From Gryllus longicercus (taxonomy: Eukaryota > Arthropoda > Insecta > Orthoptera > Gryllidae), in assembly GCA_038098605.1 (NCBI GenBank), contig JAZDUA010001193.1:62001-126000 (forward strand): DNA of 64,000 bases, written 5' to 3'. The notes beneath the pieces were generated by a model. It worked only from the letters and a program-made list of their open reading frames with translations. It was not told the origin of the DNA and searched no databases. Made by a program: the position numbers and the translations under genes. Shown here in pieces: positions 50,502 through 62,161 of this stretch. Numbering within the stretch: position 1 is the stretch's first letter; every line of letters starts with the position of its first letter.

Positions 50502-51608
50502 GTAATAGTTTAGGAGATAGAGCCGTTTGAATTAATAATTGTCAGAGCTTGCAAAATGCGAAAATACAAAGCTTTTATTTTAAGGTTCCTGGAGGCCACA
50601 TTTCTCATCCGCAAATAAAAAACTTGACATTTTCTTACACTTCAAGAATTTAGAAATACACGCGTGTCTGTAGAATCGATATATGTTATATAGTTTGTTA
50701 AAAATATATATTATTCCGTGTGCAAATTTCAGCGCTGTAGTTCTAATAGTTTAGGAGATAGAGCCATGTAAAGATCGACGAAGTTGTCCGATTTAAGCCA
50801 TGGCTCGGATTTTTTTGAAAACCACGGACCAAGCTCGAAATTTTATGGGAAATTCACAGGTGATATTCATTTTTCGATTAGAAACTTAGTTTTTAAGAAA
50901 ATCGCAAAAGTATCGCCATTAGAGTCAATTTCTTCCTAGTAACTGTAGAATATTTCCATATCATGCTCGTTCTGATTTTTGGAGAAACTTCGTTTAGGAC
51001 TCAGATTAAATGCCAATATATATAATATTACGTGTGCAAATTTCAGCGCTGTAGCTGTAATAGTTTAGATGATAGAGCCGTTTAAATTAATAAATGTCAG
51101 AGCTTGCAAAATGCGAAAATACAAAGCTTTTATTTTAAGGTTCCTGGAGGCCAGATTTCTCATCCGGAAATAAAAAACTTGACTTTTTCTTACACTACAA
51201 GAATTTAGAAAAACACGCGTGTCTTTAGAATCGATATATGTTATATAGTTTGTTAAAAATATATATTATTCCGTGTGCAAATTTCAGCGCTGTAGCTCTA
51301 ATAGTTTAGGAGATAGAGCCATTTAAAGATCGACGAAGTCCGATTTGAGCCATGGCACAGATTTTTTTGAAAACCATGGACCAAGCTCGTAATTTTATTG
51401 GAAATTCACTGGTGATATTCATTTTTCGATTAGAAACTTAGTTTTTAAGAAAATCGCAAAAGTATCGCCATTAGAGTCAATTTCTTCCTAGTAACTGTAG
51501 AAAATTTCCATCTCATGCTCGTTCTGATTTTCAGAGGAACTTCGTTTAGGACTCAGATTAAAGGCCAATATATATAATATTACGTGTGCAAATTTCAGCG
51601 CTGTAGCT
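50502..51608 (+). repeat. Right HOR unit 5: b/f a (2-monomer form)
   Basis: Monomer 92 has half A of type b (acattttcttacacttc, 50625) and half B of type f (gttctaatag, ccatgtaaag, aagccatggctcgg, ccatatcatgc). The switch falls between 50642 and 50741. It is followed by type a with the tttagatgatag junction (51066), a copy of the a monomer just before it. This is the only dimer of its kind in the window, and it is the main difference between the two 10.5-11.7 kb blocks. Confidence 0.85.
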
Positions 51609-54600
51609 GTAATAGTTTAGGAGATAGAGCCGTTTGAATTAATAATTGTCAGAGCTTGCAAAATGCGAAAATACAAAGCTTTTATTTTAAGGTTCCTGGA
51701 GGCCACATTTCTCATCCGCAAATAAAAAACTTGACATTTTCTTACACTTCAAGAATTTAGAAATACACGCGTGTCTGTAGAATCGATATATGTTATATAG
51801 TTTGTTAAAAATATATATTATTCCGTGTGCAAATTTCAGCGCTGTAGCTCTAATAGTTTAGGAGATAGAGCCATTTAAAGATCGACGAAGTTGTCCGATT
51901 TGAGCCATGGCACGGATTTTTTTGAAAACCACGGACCAAGCTCGAAATTTTATGGGAAATTCACTGGTGATATTCATTTTTCGATTAGAAACTTAGTTTT
52001 TAAGAAAATCGCAAAAGTATCGCCATTAGAGTCAATTTATTCCTAGTAACTGTAGAATATTTCCAATTCATGCTCGTTCTGATTTTCGGAGAAACTTCGT
52101 TTAAGACTCAGATTAAAGGCCAATATATATAATATTACGTGTGCAAATTTCAGCGCTGTAGCTGTAATAGTTTAGGAGATAGAGCCGTTTGAATTAATAA
52201 TTGTCAGAGCTTGCAAAATGCGAAAATACATAGCTTTTATTTTAAGGTTCCTGGAGGCCACATTTCTCATCCGCAAATAAAAAACTTGACTTTTTCTTAC
52301 AATACAAGAATTTAGAAATACACGCGTGTCTGTAGAATCGATATATATATTATATAGTTTGTTAAAAATATATATTATTCCGTGTGCAAATTTCAGCGCT
52401 GTAGCTCTAATAGTTTAGGAGATAGAGCCATTTAAATATCGACGAAGTTGTCCGATTTGAGCCATGGCACAGATTTTTTTGAAAACCACGGACCAAGCTC
52501 GTAATTTTATGGGAAATTCACTGGTGATATTCATTTATCGATTAGAAACTTAGTTTTTAAGAAAATCGCAAAAGTATCGCCATTAGAGTCAATTTCTTCC
52601 TAGTAACTGTAGAATATTTCCATCTCATGCTCGTTCTGATTTTCCGAGGAACTTCGTTTAGGACTCAGATTAAAGGCCAATATATATAATATTACGTGTG
52701 CAAATTTCAGCGCTGTAGCTGTAATAGTTTAGGAGATAGAGCCGATTGAATTAATAATTGTCAGAGCTTGCAAAATGCGAAAATACAAAGCTTTTATTTT
52801 AAGGTTCCTGGAGGCCACATTTCTCATCCGCAAATAAAAAACTTGACTTTTTCTTACACTGCAAGAATTTAGAAATACACGCGTGTCTGTAGAATCGATA
52901 TATGTTATATAGTTTGTGAAAAATATATATTATTCCGTGTGCAAATTTCAGCGCTGTAGCTCTAATAGTTTAGGAGATAGAGCCATTTAAAGATCGACGA
53001 AGTTGTCCGATTTGAGCCATGGCACGGATTTTTTTGAAAACCACGGACCAAGCTCGAAACTTTATGGGAAATTCACTGGTGATATTCATTTTTCGATTAG
53101 AAACTTAGTTTTTAAGAAAATCGCAAAAGTATCGCCATTAGAGTCAATTTCTTCCTAGTAACTGTAGAATATTTCCATCTCATGCTCGTTCTGATTTTCG
53201 GAGAAACTTCGTTTAAGACTCAGATTAAAGGCCAATATATATAATATTACGTGTGCAAATTTCAGCGCTGTAGCTGTAATAGTTTAGGAGATAGAGCCGT
53301 TTGAATTAATAATTGTCAGAGCTTGCAAAATGCGAAAATACAAAGCTTTAATTTAAGGTTCCTGGAGGCCACATTTCTCATCCGCAAATAAAAAACTTGA
53401 CTTTTTCTTACACTACAAGAATTTAGAAAAACACGCGTGTCTGTAGAATCGATATATGTTATATTGTTTGTTAAAAATATATATTATTCCGTGTGCAAAT
53501 TTCAGCGCTGTAGCTCTAATAGTTTAGGAGATAGAGCCATTTAAAGATCGACGAATTTGTCCGATTTGAGCCATTGCACGGATTTTTTTGAAAACCACGG
53601 ACCAAGCTCGTAAATGTATGGGAAATTCACTGGTGATATTCATTTTTCGATTAGAAACTTAGTTTTTAAGAAAATCGCAAAAGTATCGCCATTAGAGTCA
53701 ATTTCTTCCTAGTAACTGTAGAATATTTCCATCTCATGCTCGTTCTGATTTTCGGAGAAACTTCGTTTAAGACTCAGATTAAAGGCCAATATATATATAA
53801 TATTACGTGTGCAAATTTCAGCGTTGTAGCTGTAATAGTTTAGGAGATAGAGCCGTTTGAATTAATAATTGTCAGAGCTTGCAAAATGCGAAAATACAAA
53901 GCTTTTATTTTAAGGTTCCTGGAGGCCACATTTCTCATCCGCAAATAAAAACTTGACTTTTCCTTACACTACAAGAATTTAGAAATACACGCGTGTCTGT
54001 AGAATCGATATATGTTATATAGTTTGTTAAAAATATATATTATTCCGTGTGCAAATTTCAGCGCTGTAGTTCTAATAGTTTAGGAGATAGAGCCATGTAA
54101 AGATCGACGAAGTTGTCCGATTTAAGCCATGGCTCGGATTTTTTTGAAAACCACGGACCAAGCTCGAAATTTTATGGGAAATTCACAGGTGATATTCATT
54201 TTTCGATTAGAAACTTAGTTTTTAAGAAAATCGCAAAAGTATCGCCATTAGAGTCAATTTCTTCCTAGTAACTGTAGAATATTTCCATATCATGCTCGTT
54301 CTGATTTTCGGAGAAACTTCGTTTAGGACTCAGATTAAATGCCAATATATATAATATTACGTGTGCAAATTTCAGCGCTGTAGCTGTAATAGTTTAGGAG
54401 ATAGAGCCGTTTGAATTAATAATTGTCAGAGCTTGCAAAATGCGAAAATACAAAGCTTTTATTTTAATGTTCCTGGAGGCCACATTTCTCATCCGCAAAT
54501 AAAAAACTTGACTTTTTCTTACACTGCAAGAATTTAGAAATACACGCGTGTCTGTAGAATCGATATATGTTATATAGTTTGTTAAAAATATATATTATTC

Positions 54601-55493
54601 CGTGTGCAAATTTCAGCGCTGTAGCTCTAATAGTTTAGGAGATAGAGCCATTTAAAGATAGACGAAGTTGTCCGATTGGAGCCATGGCACAGATTTTTTT
54701 GAAAACCACGGACCAAGCTCGAAATTTTATGGGAAATTCACTGGTGATATTCATTTTTCGATTAGAAACTTAGTTTTTAAGAAAATCGCAAAAGTATCGC
54801 CATTAGAGTCAATTTCTTCCTAGTAACTGTAGAATATTTCCATCTCATGCTCGTTCTGATTTTCGGAGAAACTTCGTTTAAGACTCAGATTAAAGGCCAA
54901 TACATATAATATTACGTGTGCAAATTTCAGCGCTGTAGCTGTAATAGTTTAGGAGATAGAGCCGTTTAAATTAATAAATGTCAGAGCTTGCAAAATGCGA
55001 AAATACAAAGCTTTTATTTTAAGGTTCCTGGAGGCCAGATTTCTCATCCGGAAATAAAAAACTTGACTTTTTCTTACACTACAAGAATTTAGAAAAACAC
55101 GCGTGTCTTTAGAATCGATATATGTTATATAGTTTGTTAAAAATATATATTATTCCGTGTGCAAATTTCAGCGCTGTAGCTCTAATAGTTTAGGAGATAG
55201 AGCCATTTAAAGATCGACGAAGTCCGATTTGAGCCATGGCACAGATTTTTTTGAAAACCATGGACCAAGCTCGTAATTTTATTGGAAATTCACTGGTGAT
55301 ATTCATTTTTCGATTAGAAACTTAGTTTTTTAAGAAAATCGCAAAAGTATCGCCATTAGAGTCAATTTCTTCCTAGTAACTGTAGAAAATTTCCATCTCA
55401 TGCTCGTTCTGATTTTCAGAGGAACTTCGTTTAGGACTCAGATTAAAGGCCAATATATATAATATTACGTGTGCAAATTTCAGCGCTGTAGCT
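51609..55493 (+). repeat. Right HOR unit 6: b c d e f g a (7 monomers), copy of unit 2
   Basis: This is a full seven-type series. It shares taaatatcgacg with unit 2 and lacks that unit's indel-rich tail. Small private changes are one a lost from aaataaaaacttg near 53946 and one extra t in agttttttaag near 55326. Confidence 0.9.
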
Positions 55494-58400
55494 GCAATAG
55501 TTTAGGAGATAGAGCCGTTTGAATTAATAATTGTCAGAGCTTGCAAAATGCGAAAATACAAAGCTTTTATTTTAAGGTTCCTGGAGGCCACATTTCTCAT
55601 CCGCAAATAAAAAACTTGACATTTTCTTACACTTCAAGAATTTAGAAATACACGCGTGTCTGTAGAATCGATATATGTTGTATAGTTTGTTAAAAATATA
55701 TATTATTCCGTGTGCAAATTTCAGCGCTGTAGCTCTAATAGTTTAGGAGATAGAGCCATTTAAAGATCGACGAATTTGTCCGATTTGAGCCATGGCACGG
55801 ATTTTTTTGAAAACCACGGACCAAGCTCGAAATTTTATGGGAAATTCACTGGTGATATTCATTTTTCGATTAGAAACTTAGTTTTTAAGAAAATCGCAAA
55901 AGTATCGCCATTAGAGTCAATTTATTCCTAGTAACTGTAGAATATTTCCAATTCATGCTCGTTCTGATTTTCGGAGAAACTTCGTTTAAGACTCAGATTA
56001 AAGGCCAATATATATAATATTACGTGTGCAAATTTCAGCGCTGTAGCTGTAATAGTTTAGGAGATAGAGCCGTTTGAATTAATAATTGTCAGAGCTTGCA
56101 AAATGCGAAAATACATAGCTTTTATTTTAAGGTTCCTGGAGGCCACATTTCTCATCCGCAAATAAAAAACTTGACTTTTTCTTACAATACAAGAATTTAG
56201 AAATACACGCGTGTCTGTAGAATCGATATATATATTATATAGTTTGTTAAAAATATATATTATTCCGTGTGCAAATTTCAGCGCTGTAGCTCTAATAGTT
56301 TAGGAGATAGAGCCATTTAAAGATCGACGAAGTTGTCCGATTTGAGCCATGGCACAGATTTTTTTGAAAACCACGGATCAAGCTCGTAATTTTATGGGAA
56401 ATTCACTGGTGATATTCATTTATCGATTAGAAACTTAGTTTTTAAGAAAATCGCAAAAGTATCGCCATTAGAGTCAATTTCTTCCTAGAAACTGTAGAAT
56501 ATTTCCATCTCATGCTCGTTCTGATTTTCCGAGGAACTTCGTTTAGGACTCAGATTAAAGGCCAATATATATAATATTACGTGTGCAAATTTCAGCGCTG
56601 TAGCTGTAATAGTTTAGGAGATAGAGCCGATTGAATTAATAATTGTCAGAGCTTGCAAAATGCGAAAATACAAAGCTTTAATTTAAGGTTCCTGGAGGCC
56701 ACATTTCTCATCCGCAAATAAAAAACTTGACTTTTTCTTACACTACAAGAATTTAGAAAAACACGCGTGTCTGTAGAATCGATATATGTTATATTGTTTG
56801 TTAAAAATATATATTATTCCGTGTGCAAATTTCAGCGCTGTAGCTCTAATAGTTTAGGAGATAGAGCCATTTAAAGATCGACGAATTTGTCCGATTTGAG
56901 CCATTGCACGGATTTTTTTGAAAACCACGGACCAAGCTCGTAAATGTATGGGGAAATTCACTGGTGATATTCATTTTTCGATTAGAAACTTAGTTTTTAA
57001 GAAAATCGCAAAAGTATCGCCATTAGAGTCAATTTCTTCCTAGTAACTGTAGAATATTTCCATCTCATGCTCGTTCTGATTTTCGGAGAAACTTCGTTTA
57101 AGACTCAGATTAAAGGCCAATATATATATATAATATTACGTGTGCAAATTTCAGCGTTGTAGCTGTAATAGTTTAGGAGATAGAGCCGTTTGAATTAATA
57201 ATTGTCAGAGCTTGCAAAATGCGAAAATACAAAGCTTTTATTTTAAGGTTCCTGGAGGCCACATTTCTCATCCGCAAATAAAAAACTTGACTTTTCCTTA
57301 CACTACAAGAATTTAGAAATACACGCGTGTCTGTAGAATCGATATATGTTATATAGTTTGTTAAAAATATATATTATTCCGTGTGCAAATTTCAGCGCTG
57401 TAGTTCTAATAGTTTAGGAGATAGAGCCATGTAAAGATCGACGAAGTTGTCCGATTTAAGCCATGGCTCGGATTTTTTTGAAAACCACGGACCAAGCTCG
57501 AAATTTTATGGGAAATTCACAGGTGATATTCATTTTTCGATTAGAAACTTAGTTTTTAAGAAAATCGCAAAAGTATCGCCATTAGAGTCAATTTCTTCCT
57601 AGTAACTGTAGAATATTTCCATATCATGCTCGTTCTGATTTTCGGAGAAACTTCGTTTAGGACTCAGATTAAATGCCAATATATATAATATTACGTGTGC
57701 AAATTTCAGCGCTGTAGCTGTAATAGTTTAGGAGATAGAGCCGTTTGAATTAATAATTGTCAGAGCTTGCAAAATGCGAAAATACAAAGCTTTTATTTTA
57801 ATGTTCCTGGAGGCCACATTTCTCATCCGCAAATAAAAAACTTGACTTTTTCTTACACTGCAAGAATTTAGAAATACACGCGTGTCTGTAGAATCGATAT
57901 ATGTTATATAGTTTGTTAAAAATATATATTATTCCGTGTGCAAATTTCAGCGCTGTAGCTCTAATAGTTTAGGAGATAGAGCCATTTAAAGATAGACGAA
58001 GTTGTCCGATTGGAGCCATGGCACAGATTTTTTTGAAAACCACGGACCAAGCTCGAAATTTTATGGGAAATTCACTGGTGATATTCATTTTTCGATTAGA
58101 AACTTAGTTTTTAAGAAAATCGCAAAAGTATCGCCATTAGAGTCAATTTCTTCCTAGTAACTGTAGAATATTTCCATCTCATGCTCGTTCTGATTTTCGG
58201 AGAAACTTCGTTTAAGACTCAGATTAAAGGCCAATACATATAATATTACGTGTGCAAATTTCAGCGCTGTAGCTGTAATAGTTTAGGAGATAGAGCCGTT
58301 TAAATTAATAAATGTCAGAGCTTGCAAAATGCGAAAATACAAAGCTTTTATTTTAAGGTTCCTGGAGGCCAGATTTCTCATCCGGAAATAAAAAACTTGA

Positions 58401-58826
58401 CTTTTTCTTACACTACAAGAATTTAGAAAAACACGCGTGTCTTTAGAATCGATATATGTTATATAGTTTGTTAAAAATATATATTATTCCGTGTGCAAAT
58501 TTCAGCGCTGTAGCTCTAATAGTTTAGGAGATAGAGCCATTTAAAGATCGACGAAGTCCGATTTGAGCCATGGCACAGATTTTTTTGAAAACCATGGACC
58601 AAGCTCGTAATTTTATTGGAAATTCACTGGTGATATTCATTTTTCGATTAGAAACTTAGTTTTTAAGAAAATCGCAAAAGTATCGCCATTAGAGTCAATT
58701 TCTTCCTAGTAACTGTAGAAAATTTCCATCTCATGCTCGTTCTGATTTTCAGAGGAACTTCGTTTAGGACTCAGATTAAAGGCCAATATATATAATATTA
58801 CGTGTGCAAATTTCAGCGCTGTAGCT
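55494..58826 (+). repeat. Right HOR unit 7: b c d/e f g a (6 monomers), copy of unit 3
   Basis: This has the same d/e fusion as unit 3 (gccgattgaatt 56627, gctttaattt 56675) and the same ggatcaagc, cctagaaactg, gttgtatag and gctgcaatag. Where unit 3 has about 25 indels, I see only one extra g (tatgggg near 56950), so this copy shows what unit 3 most likely is. Confidence 0.9.
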
Positions 58827-61800
58827 GTAATAGTTTAGGAGATAGAGCCGTTTGAATTAATAATTGTCAGAGCTTGCAAAATGCGAAAATACAAAGCTTT
58901 TATTTTAAGGTTCCTGGAGGCCACATTTCTCATCCGCAAATAAAAAACTTGACATTTTCTTACACTTCAAGAATTTAGAAATACACGCGTGTCTGTAGAA
59001 TCGATATATGTTGTATAGTTTGTTAAAAATATATATTATTCCGTGTGCAAATTTCAGCGCTGTAGCTCTAATAGTTTAGGAGATAGAGCCATTTAAAGAT
59101 CGACGAATTTGTCCGATTTGAGCCATGGCACGGATTTTTTTGAAAACCACGGACCAAGCTCGAAATTTTATGGGAAATTCACTGGTGATATTCATTTTTC
59201 GATTAGAAACTTAGTTTTTAAGAAAATCGCAAAAGTATCGCCATTAGAGTCAATTTATTCCTAGTAACTGTAGAATATTTCCAATTCATGCTCGTTCTGA
59301 TTTTCGGAGAAACTTCGTTTAAGACTCAGATTAAAGGCCAATATATATAATATTACGTGTGCAAATTTCAGCGCTGTAGCTGTAATAGTTTAGGAGATAG
59401 AGCCGTTTGAATTAATAATTGTCAGAGCTTGCAAAATGCGAAAATACATAGCTTTTATTTTAAGGTTCCTGGAGGCCACATTTCTCATCCGCAAATAAAA
59501 AACTTGACTTTTTCTTACAATACAAGAATTTAGAAATACACGCGTGTCTGTAGAATCGATATATATATTATATAGTTTGTTAAAAATATATATTATTCCG
59601 TGTGCAAATTTCAGCGCTGTAGCTCTAATAGTTTAGGAGATAGAGCCATTTAAAGATCGACGAAGTTGTCCGATTTGAGCCATGGCACAGATTTTTTTGA
59701 AAACCACGGATCAAGCTCGTAATTTTATGGGAAATTCACTGGTGATATTCATTTATCGATTAGAAACTTAGTTTTTAAGAAAATCGCAAAAGTATCGCCA
59801 TTAGAGTCAATTTCTTCCTAGAAACTGTAGAATATTTCCATCTCATGCTCGTTCTGATTTTCCGAGGAACTTCGTTTAGGACTCAGATTAAAGGCCAATA
59901 TATATAATATTACGTGTGCAAATTTCAGCGCTGTAGCTGTAATAGTTTAGGAGATAGAGCCGATTGAATTAATAATTGTCAGAGCTTGCAAAATGCGAAA
60001 ATACAAAGCTTTAATTTAAGGTTCCTGGAGGCCACATTTCTCATCCGCAAATAAAAAACTTGACTTTTTCTTACACTACAAGAATTTAGAAAAACACGCG
60101 TGTCTGTAGAATCGATATATGTTATATTGTTTGTTAAAAATATATATTATTCCGTGTGCAAATTTCAGCGCTGTAGCTCTAATAGTTTAGGAGATAGAGC
60201 CATTTAAAGATCGACGAATTTGTCCGATTTGAGCCATTGCACGGATTTTTTTGAAAACCACGGACCAAGCTCGTAAATGTATGGGAAATTCACTGGTGAT
60301 ATTCATTTTTCGATTAGAAACTTAGTTTTTAAGAAAATCGCAAAAGTATCGCCATTAGAGTCAATTTCTTCCTAGTAACTGTAGAATATTTCCATCTCAT
60401 GCTCGTTCTGATTTTCGGAGAAACTTCGTTTAAGACTCAGATTAAAGGCCAATATATATATATAATATTACGTGTGCAAATTTCAGCGTTGTAGCTGTAA
60501 TAGTTTAGGAGATAGAGCCGTTTGAATTAATAATTGTCAGAGCTTGCAAAATGCGAAAATACAAAGCTTTTATTTTAAGGTTCCTGGAGGCCACATTTCT
60601 CATCCGCAAATAAAAAACTTGACTTTTCCTTACACTACAAGAATTTAGAAATTCACGCGTGTCTGTAGAATCGATATATGTTATATAGTTTGTTAAAAAT
60701 ATATATTATTCCGTGTGCAAATTTCAGCGCTGTAGTTCTAATAGTTTAGGAGATAGAGCCATGTAAAGATCGACGAAGTTGTCCGATTTAAGCCATGGCT
60801 CGGATTTTTTTGAAAACCACGGACCAAGCTCGAAATTTTATGGGAAATTCACAGGTGATATTCATTTTTCGATTAGAAACTTAGTTTTTAAGAAAATCGC
60901 AAAAGTATTGCCATTAGAGTCAATTTCTTCCTAGTAACTGTAGAATATTTCCATATCATGCTCGTTCTGATTTTCGGAGAAACTTCGTTTAGAACTCAGA
61001 TTAAATGCCAATATATATAATATTTCGTGTGCAAATTTCAGCGCTGTAGCTGTAATAGTTTAGGAGATAGAGCCGTTTGAATTAATAATTGTCAGAGCTT
61101 GCAAAATGCGAAAATACAAAGCTTTTATTTTAATGTTCCTGGAGGCCACATTTCTCATCCGCAAATAAAAAACTTGACTTTTTCTTACACTGCAAGAATT
61201 TAGAAATACACGCGTGTCTGTAGAATCGATATATGTTATATAGTTTGTTAAAAATATATATTATTCCGTGTGCAAATTTCAGCGCTGTAGCTCTAATAGT
61301 TTAGGAGATAGAGCCATTTAAAGATAGACGAAGTTGTCCGATTGGAGCCATGGCACAGATTTTTTTGAAAACCACGGACCAAGCTCGAAATTTTATGGGA
61401 AATTCACTGGTGATATTCATTTTTCGATTAGAAACTTAGTTTTTAAGAAAATCGCAAAAGTATCGCCATTAGAGTCAATTTCTTCCTAGTAACTGTAGAA
61501 TATTTCCATCTCATGCTCGTTCTGATTTTCGGAGAAACTTCGTTTAAGACTCAGATTAAAGGCCAATACATATAATATTACGTGTGCAAATTTCAGCGCT
61601 GTAGCTGTAATAGTTTAGGAGATAGAGCCGTTTAAATTAATAAATGTCAGAGCTTGCAAAATGCGAAAATACAAAGCTTTTATTTTAAGGTTCCTGGAGG
61701 CCAGATTTCTCATCCGGAAATAAAAAACTTGAGTTTTTCTTACACTACAAGAATTTAGAAAAACACGCGTGTCTTTAGAATCGATATATGTTATATAGTT

Positions 61801-62161
61801 TGTTAAAAATATATATTATTCCGTGTGCAAATTTCAGCGCTGTAGCTCTAATAGTTTAGGAGATAGAGCCAATTAAAAATCGACGAAGTTGTCCGATTTG
61901 AGCCATGGCACAGATTTTTTTGAAAACCATGGACCAAGCTCGTAATTTTATTGGAAATTCACTGGTGATATTCATTTTTCGATTAGAAACTTAGTTTTTA
62001 AGAAAATCGCAAAAGTATCGCCATTAGAGTCAATTTCTTCCTAGTAACTGTAGAAAATTTCCATCTCATGCTCGTTCTGATTTTCAAAGGAACTTCGTTT
62101 AAGACTCAGATTAAAGGCCAATATATATAATATTACGTGTGCAAATTTCAGCGCTGTAGCT
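58827..62161 (+). repeat. Right HOR unit 8: b c d/e f g a (6 monomers)
   Basis: This is a third d/e-fused unit, directly following unit 7. It has gctgtaatag where units 3 and 7 have gctgcaatag. Private changes accumulate in its second half: aattcacgcg (60651), gtattgcc, agaactcag, atttcgtgtg, gagtttttc and caattaaaaatcg. Its type-a monomer has regained the full gaagttgtccg while keeping ccatggacc and ttattgg. Confidence 0.85.

Larger units (their letters stand above)
47172..58826 (+). repeat. Second-tier HOR, copy 2 (units 4-7, 21 monomers, 11655 bp)
   Basis: This repeats copy 1 with one addition, the b/f-a dimer at 50502-51608. Before the dimer the offset is 10552 bp; after it, 11650-11656 bp (for example gatatatatatta of type c at 44574 and 56225). 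A false duplication by the assembler is possible, but the extra dimer and the consistent small differences argue that the two are separate copies. Confidence 0.85.
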
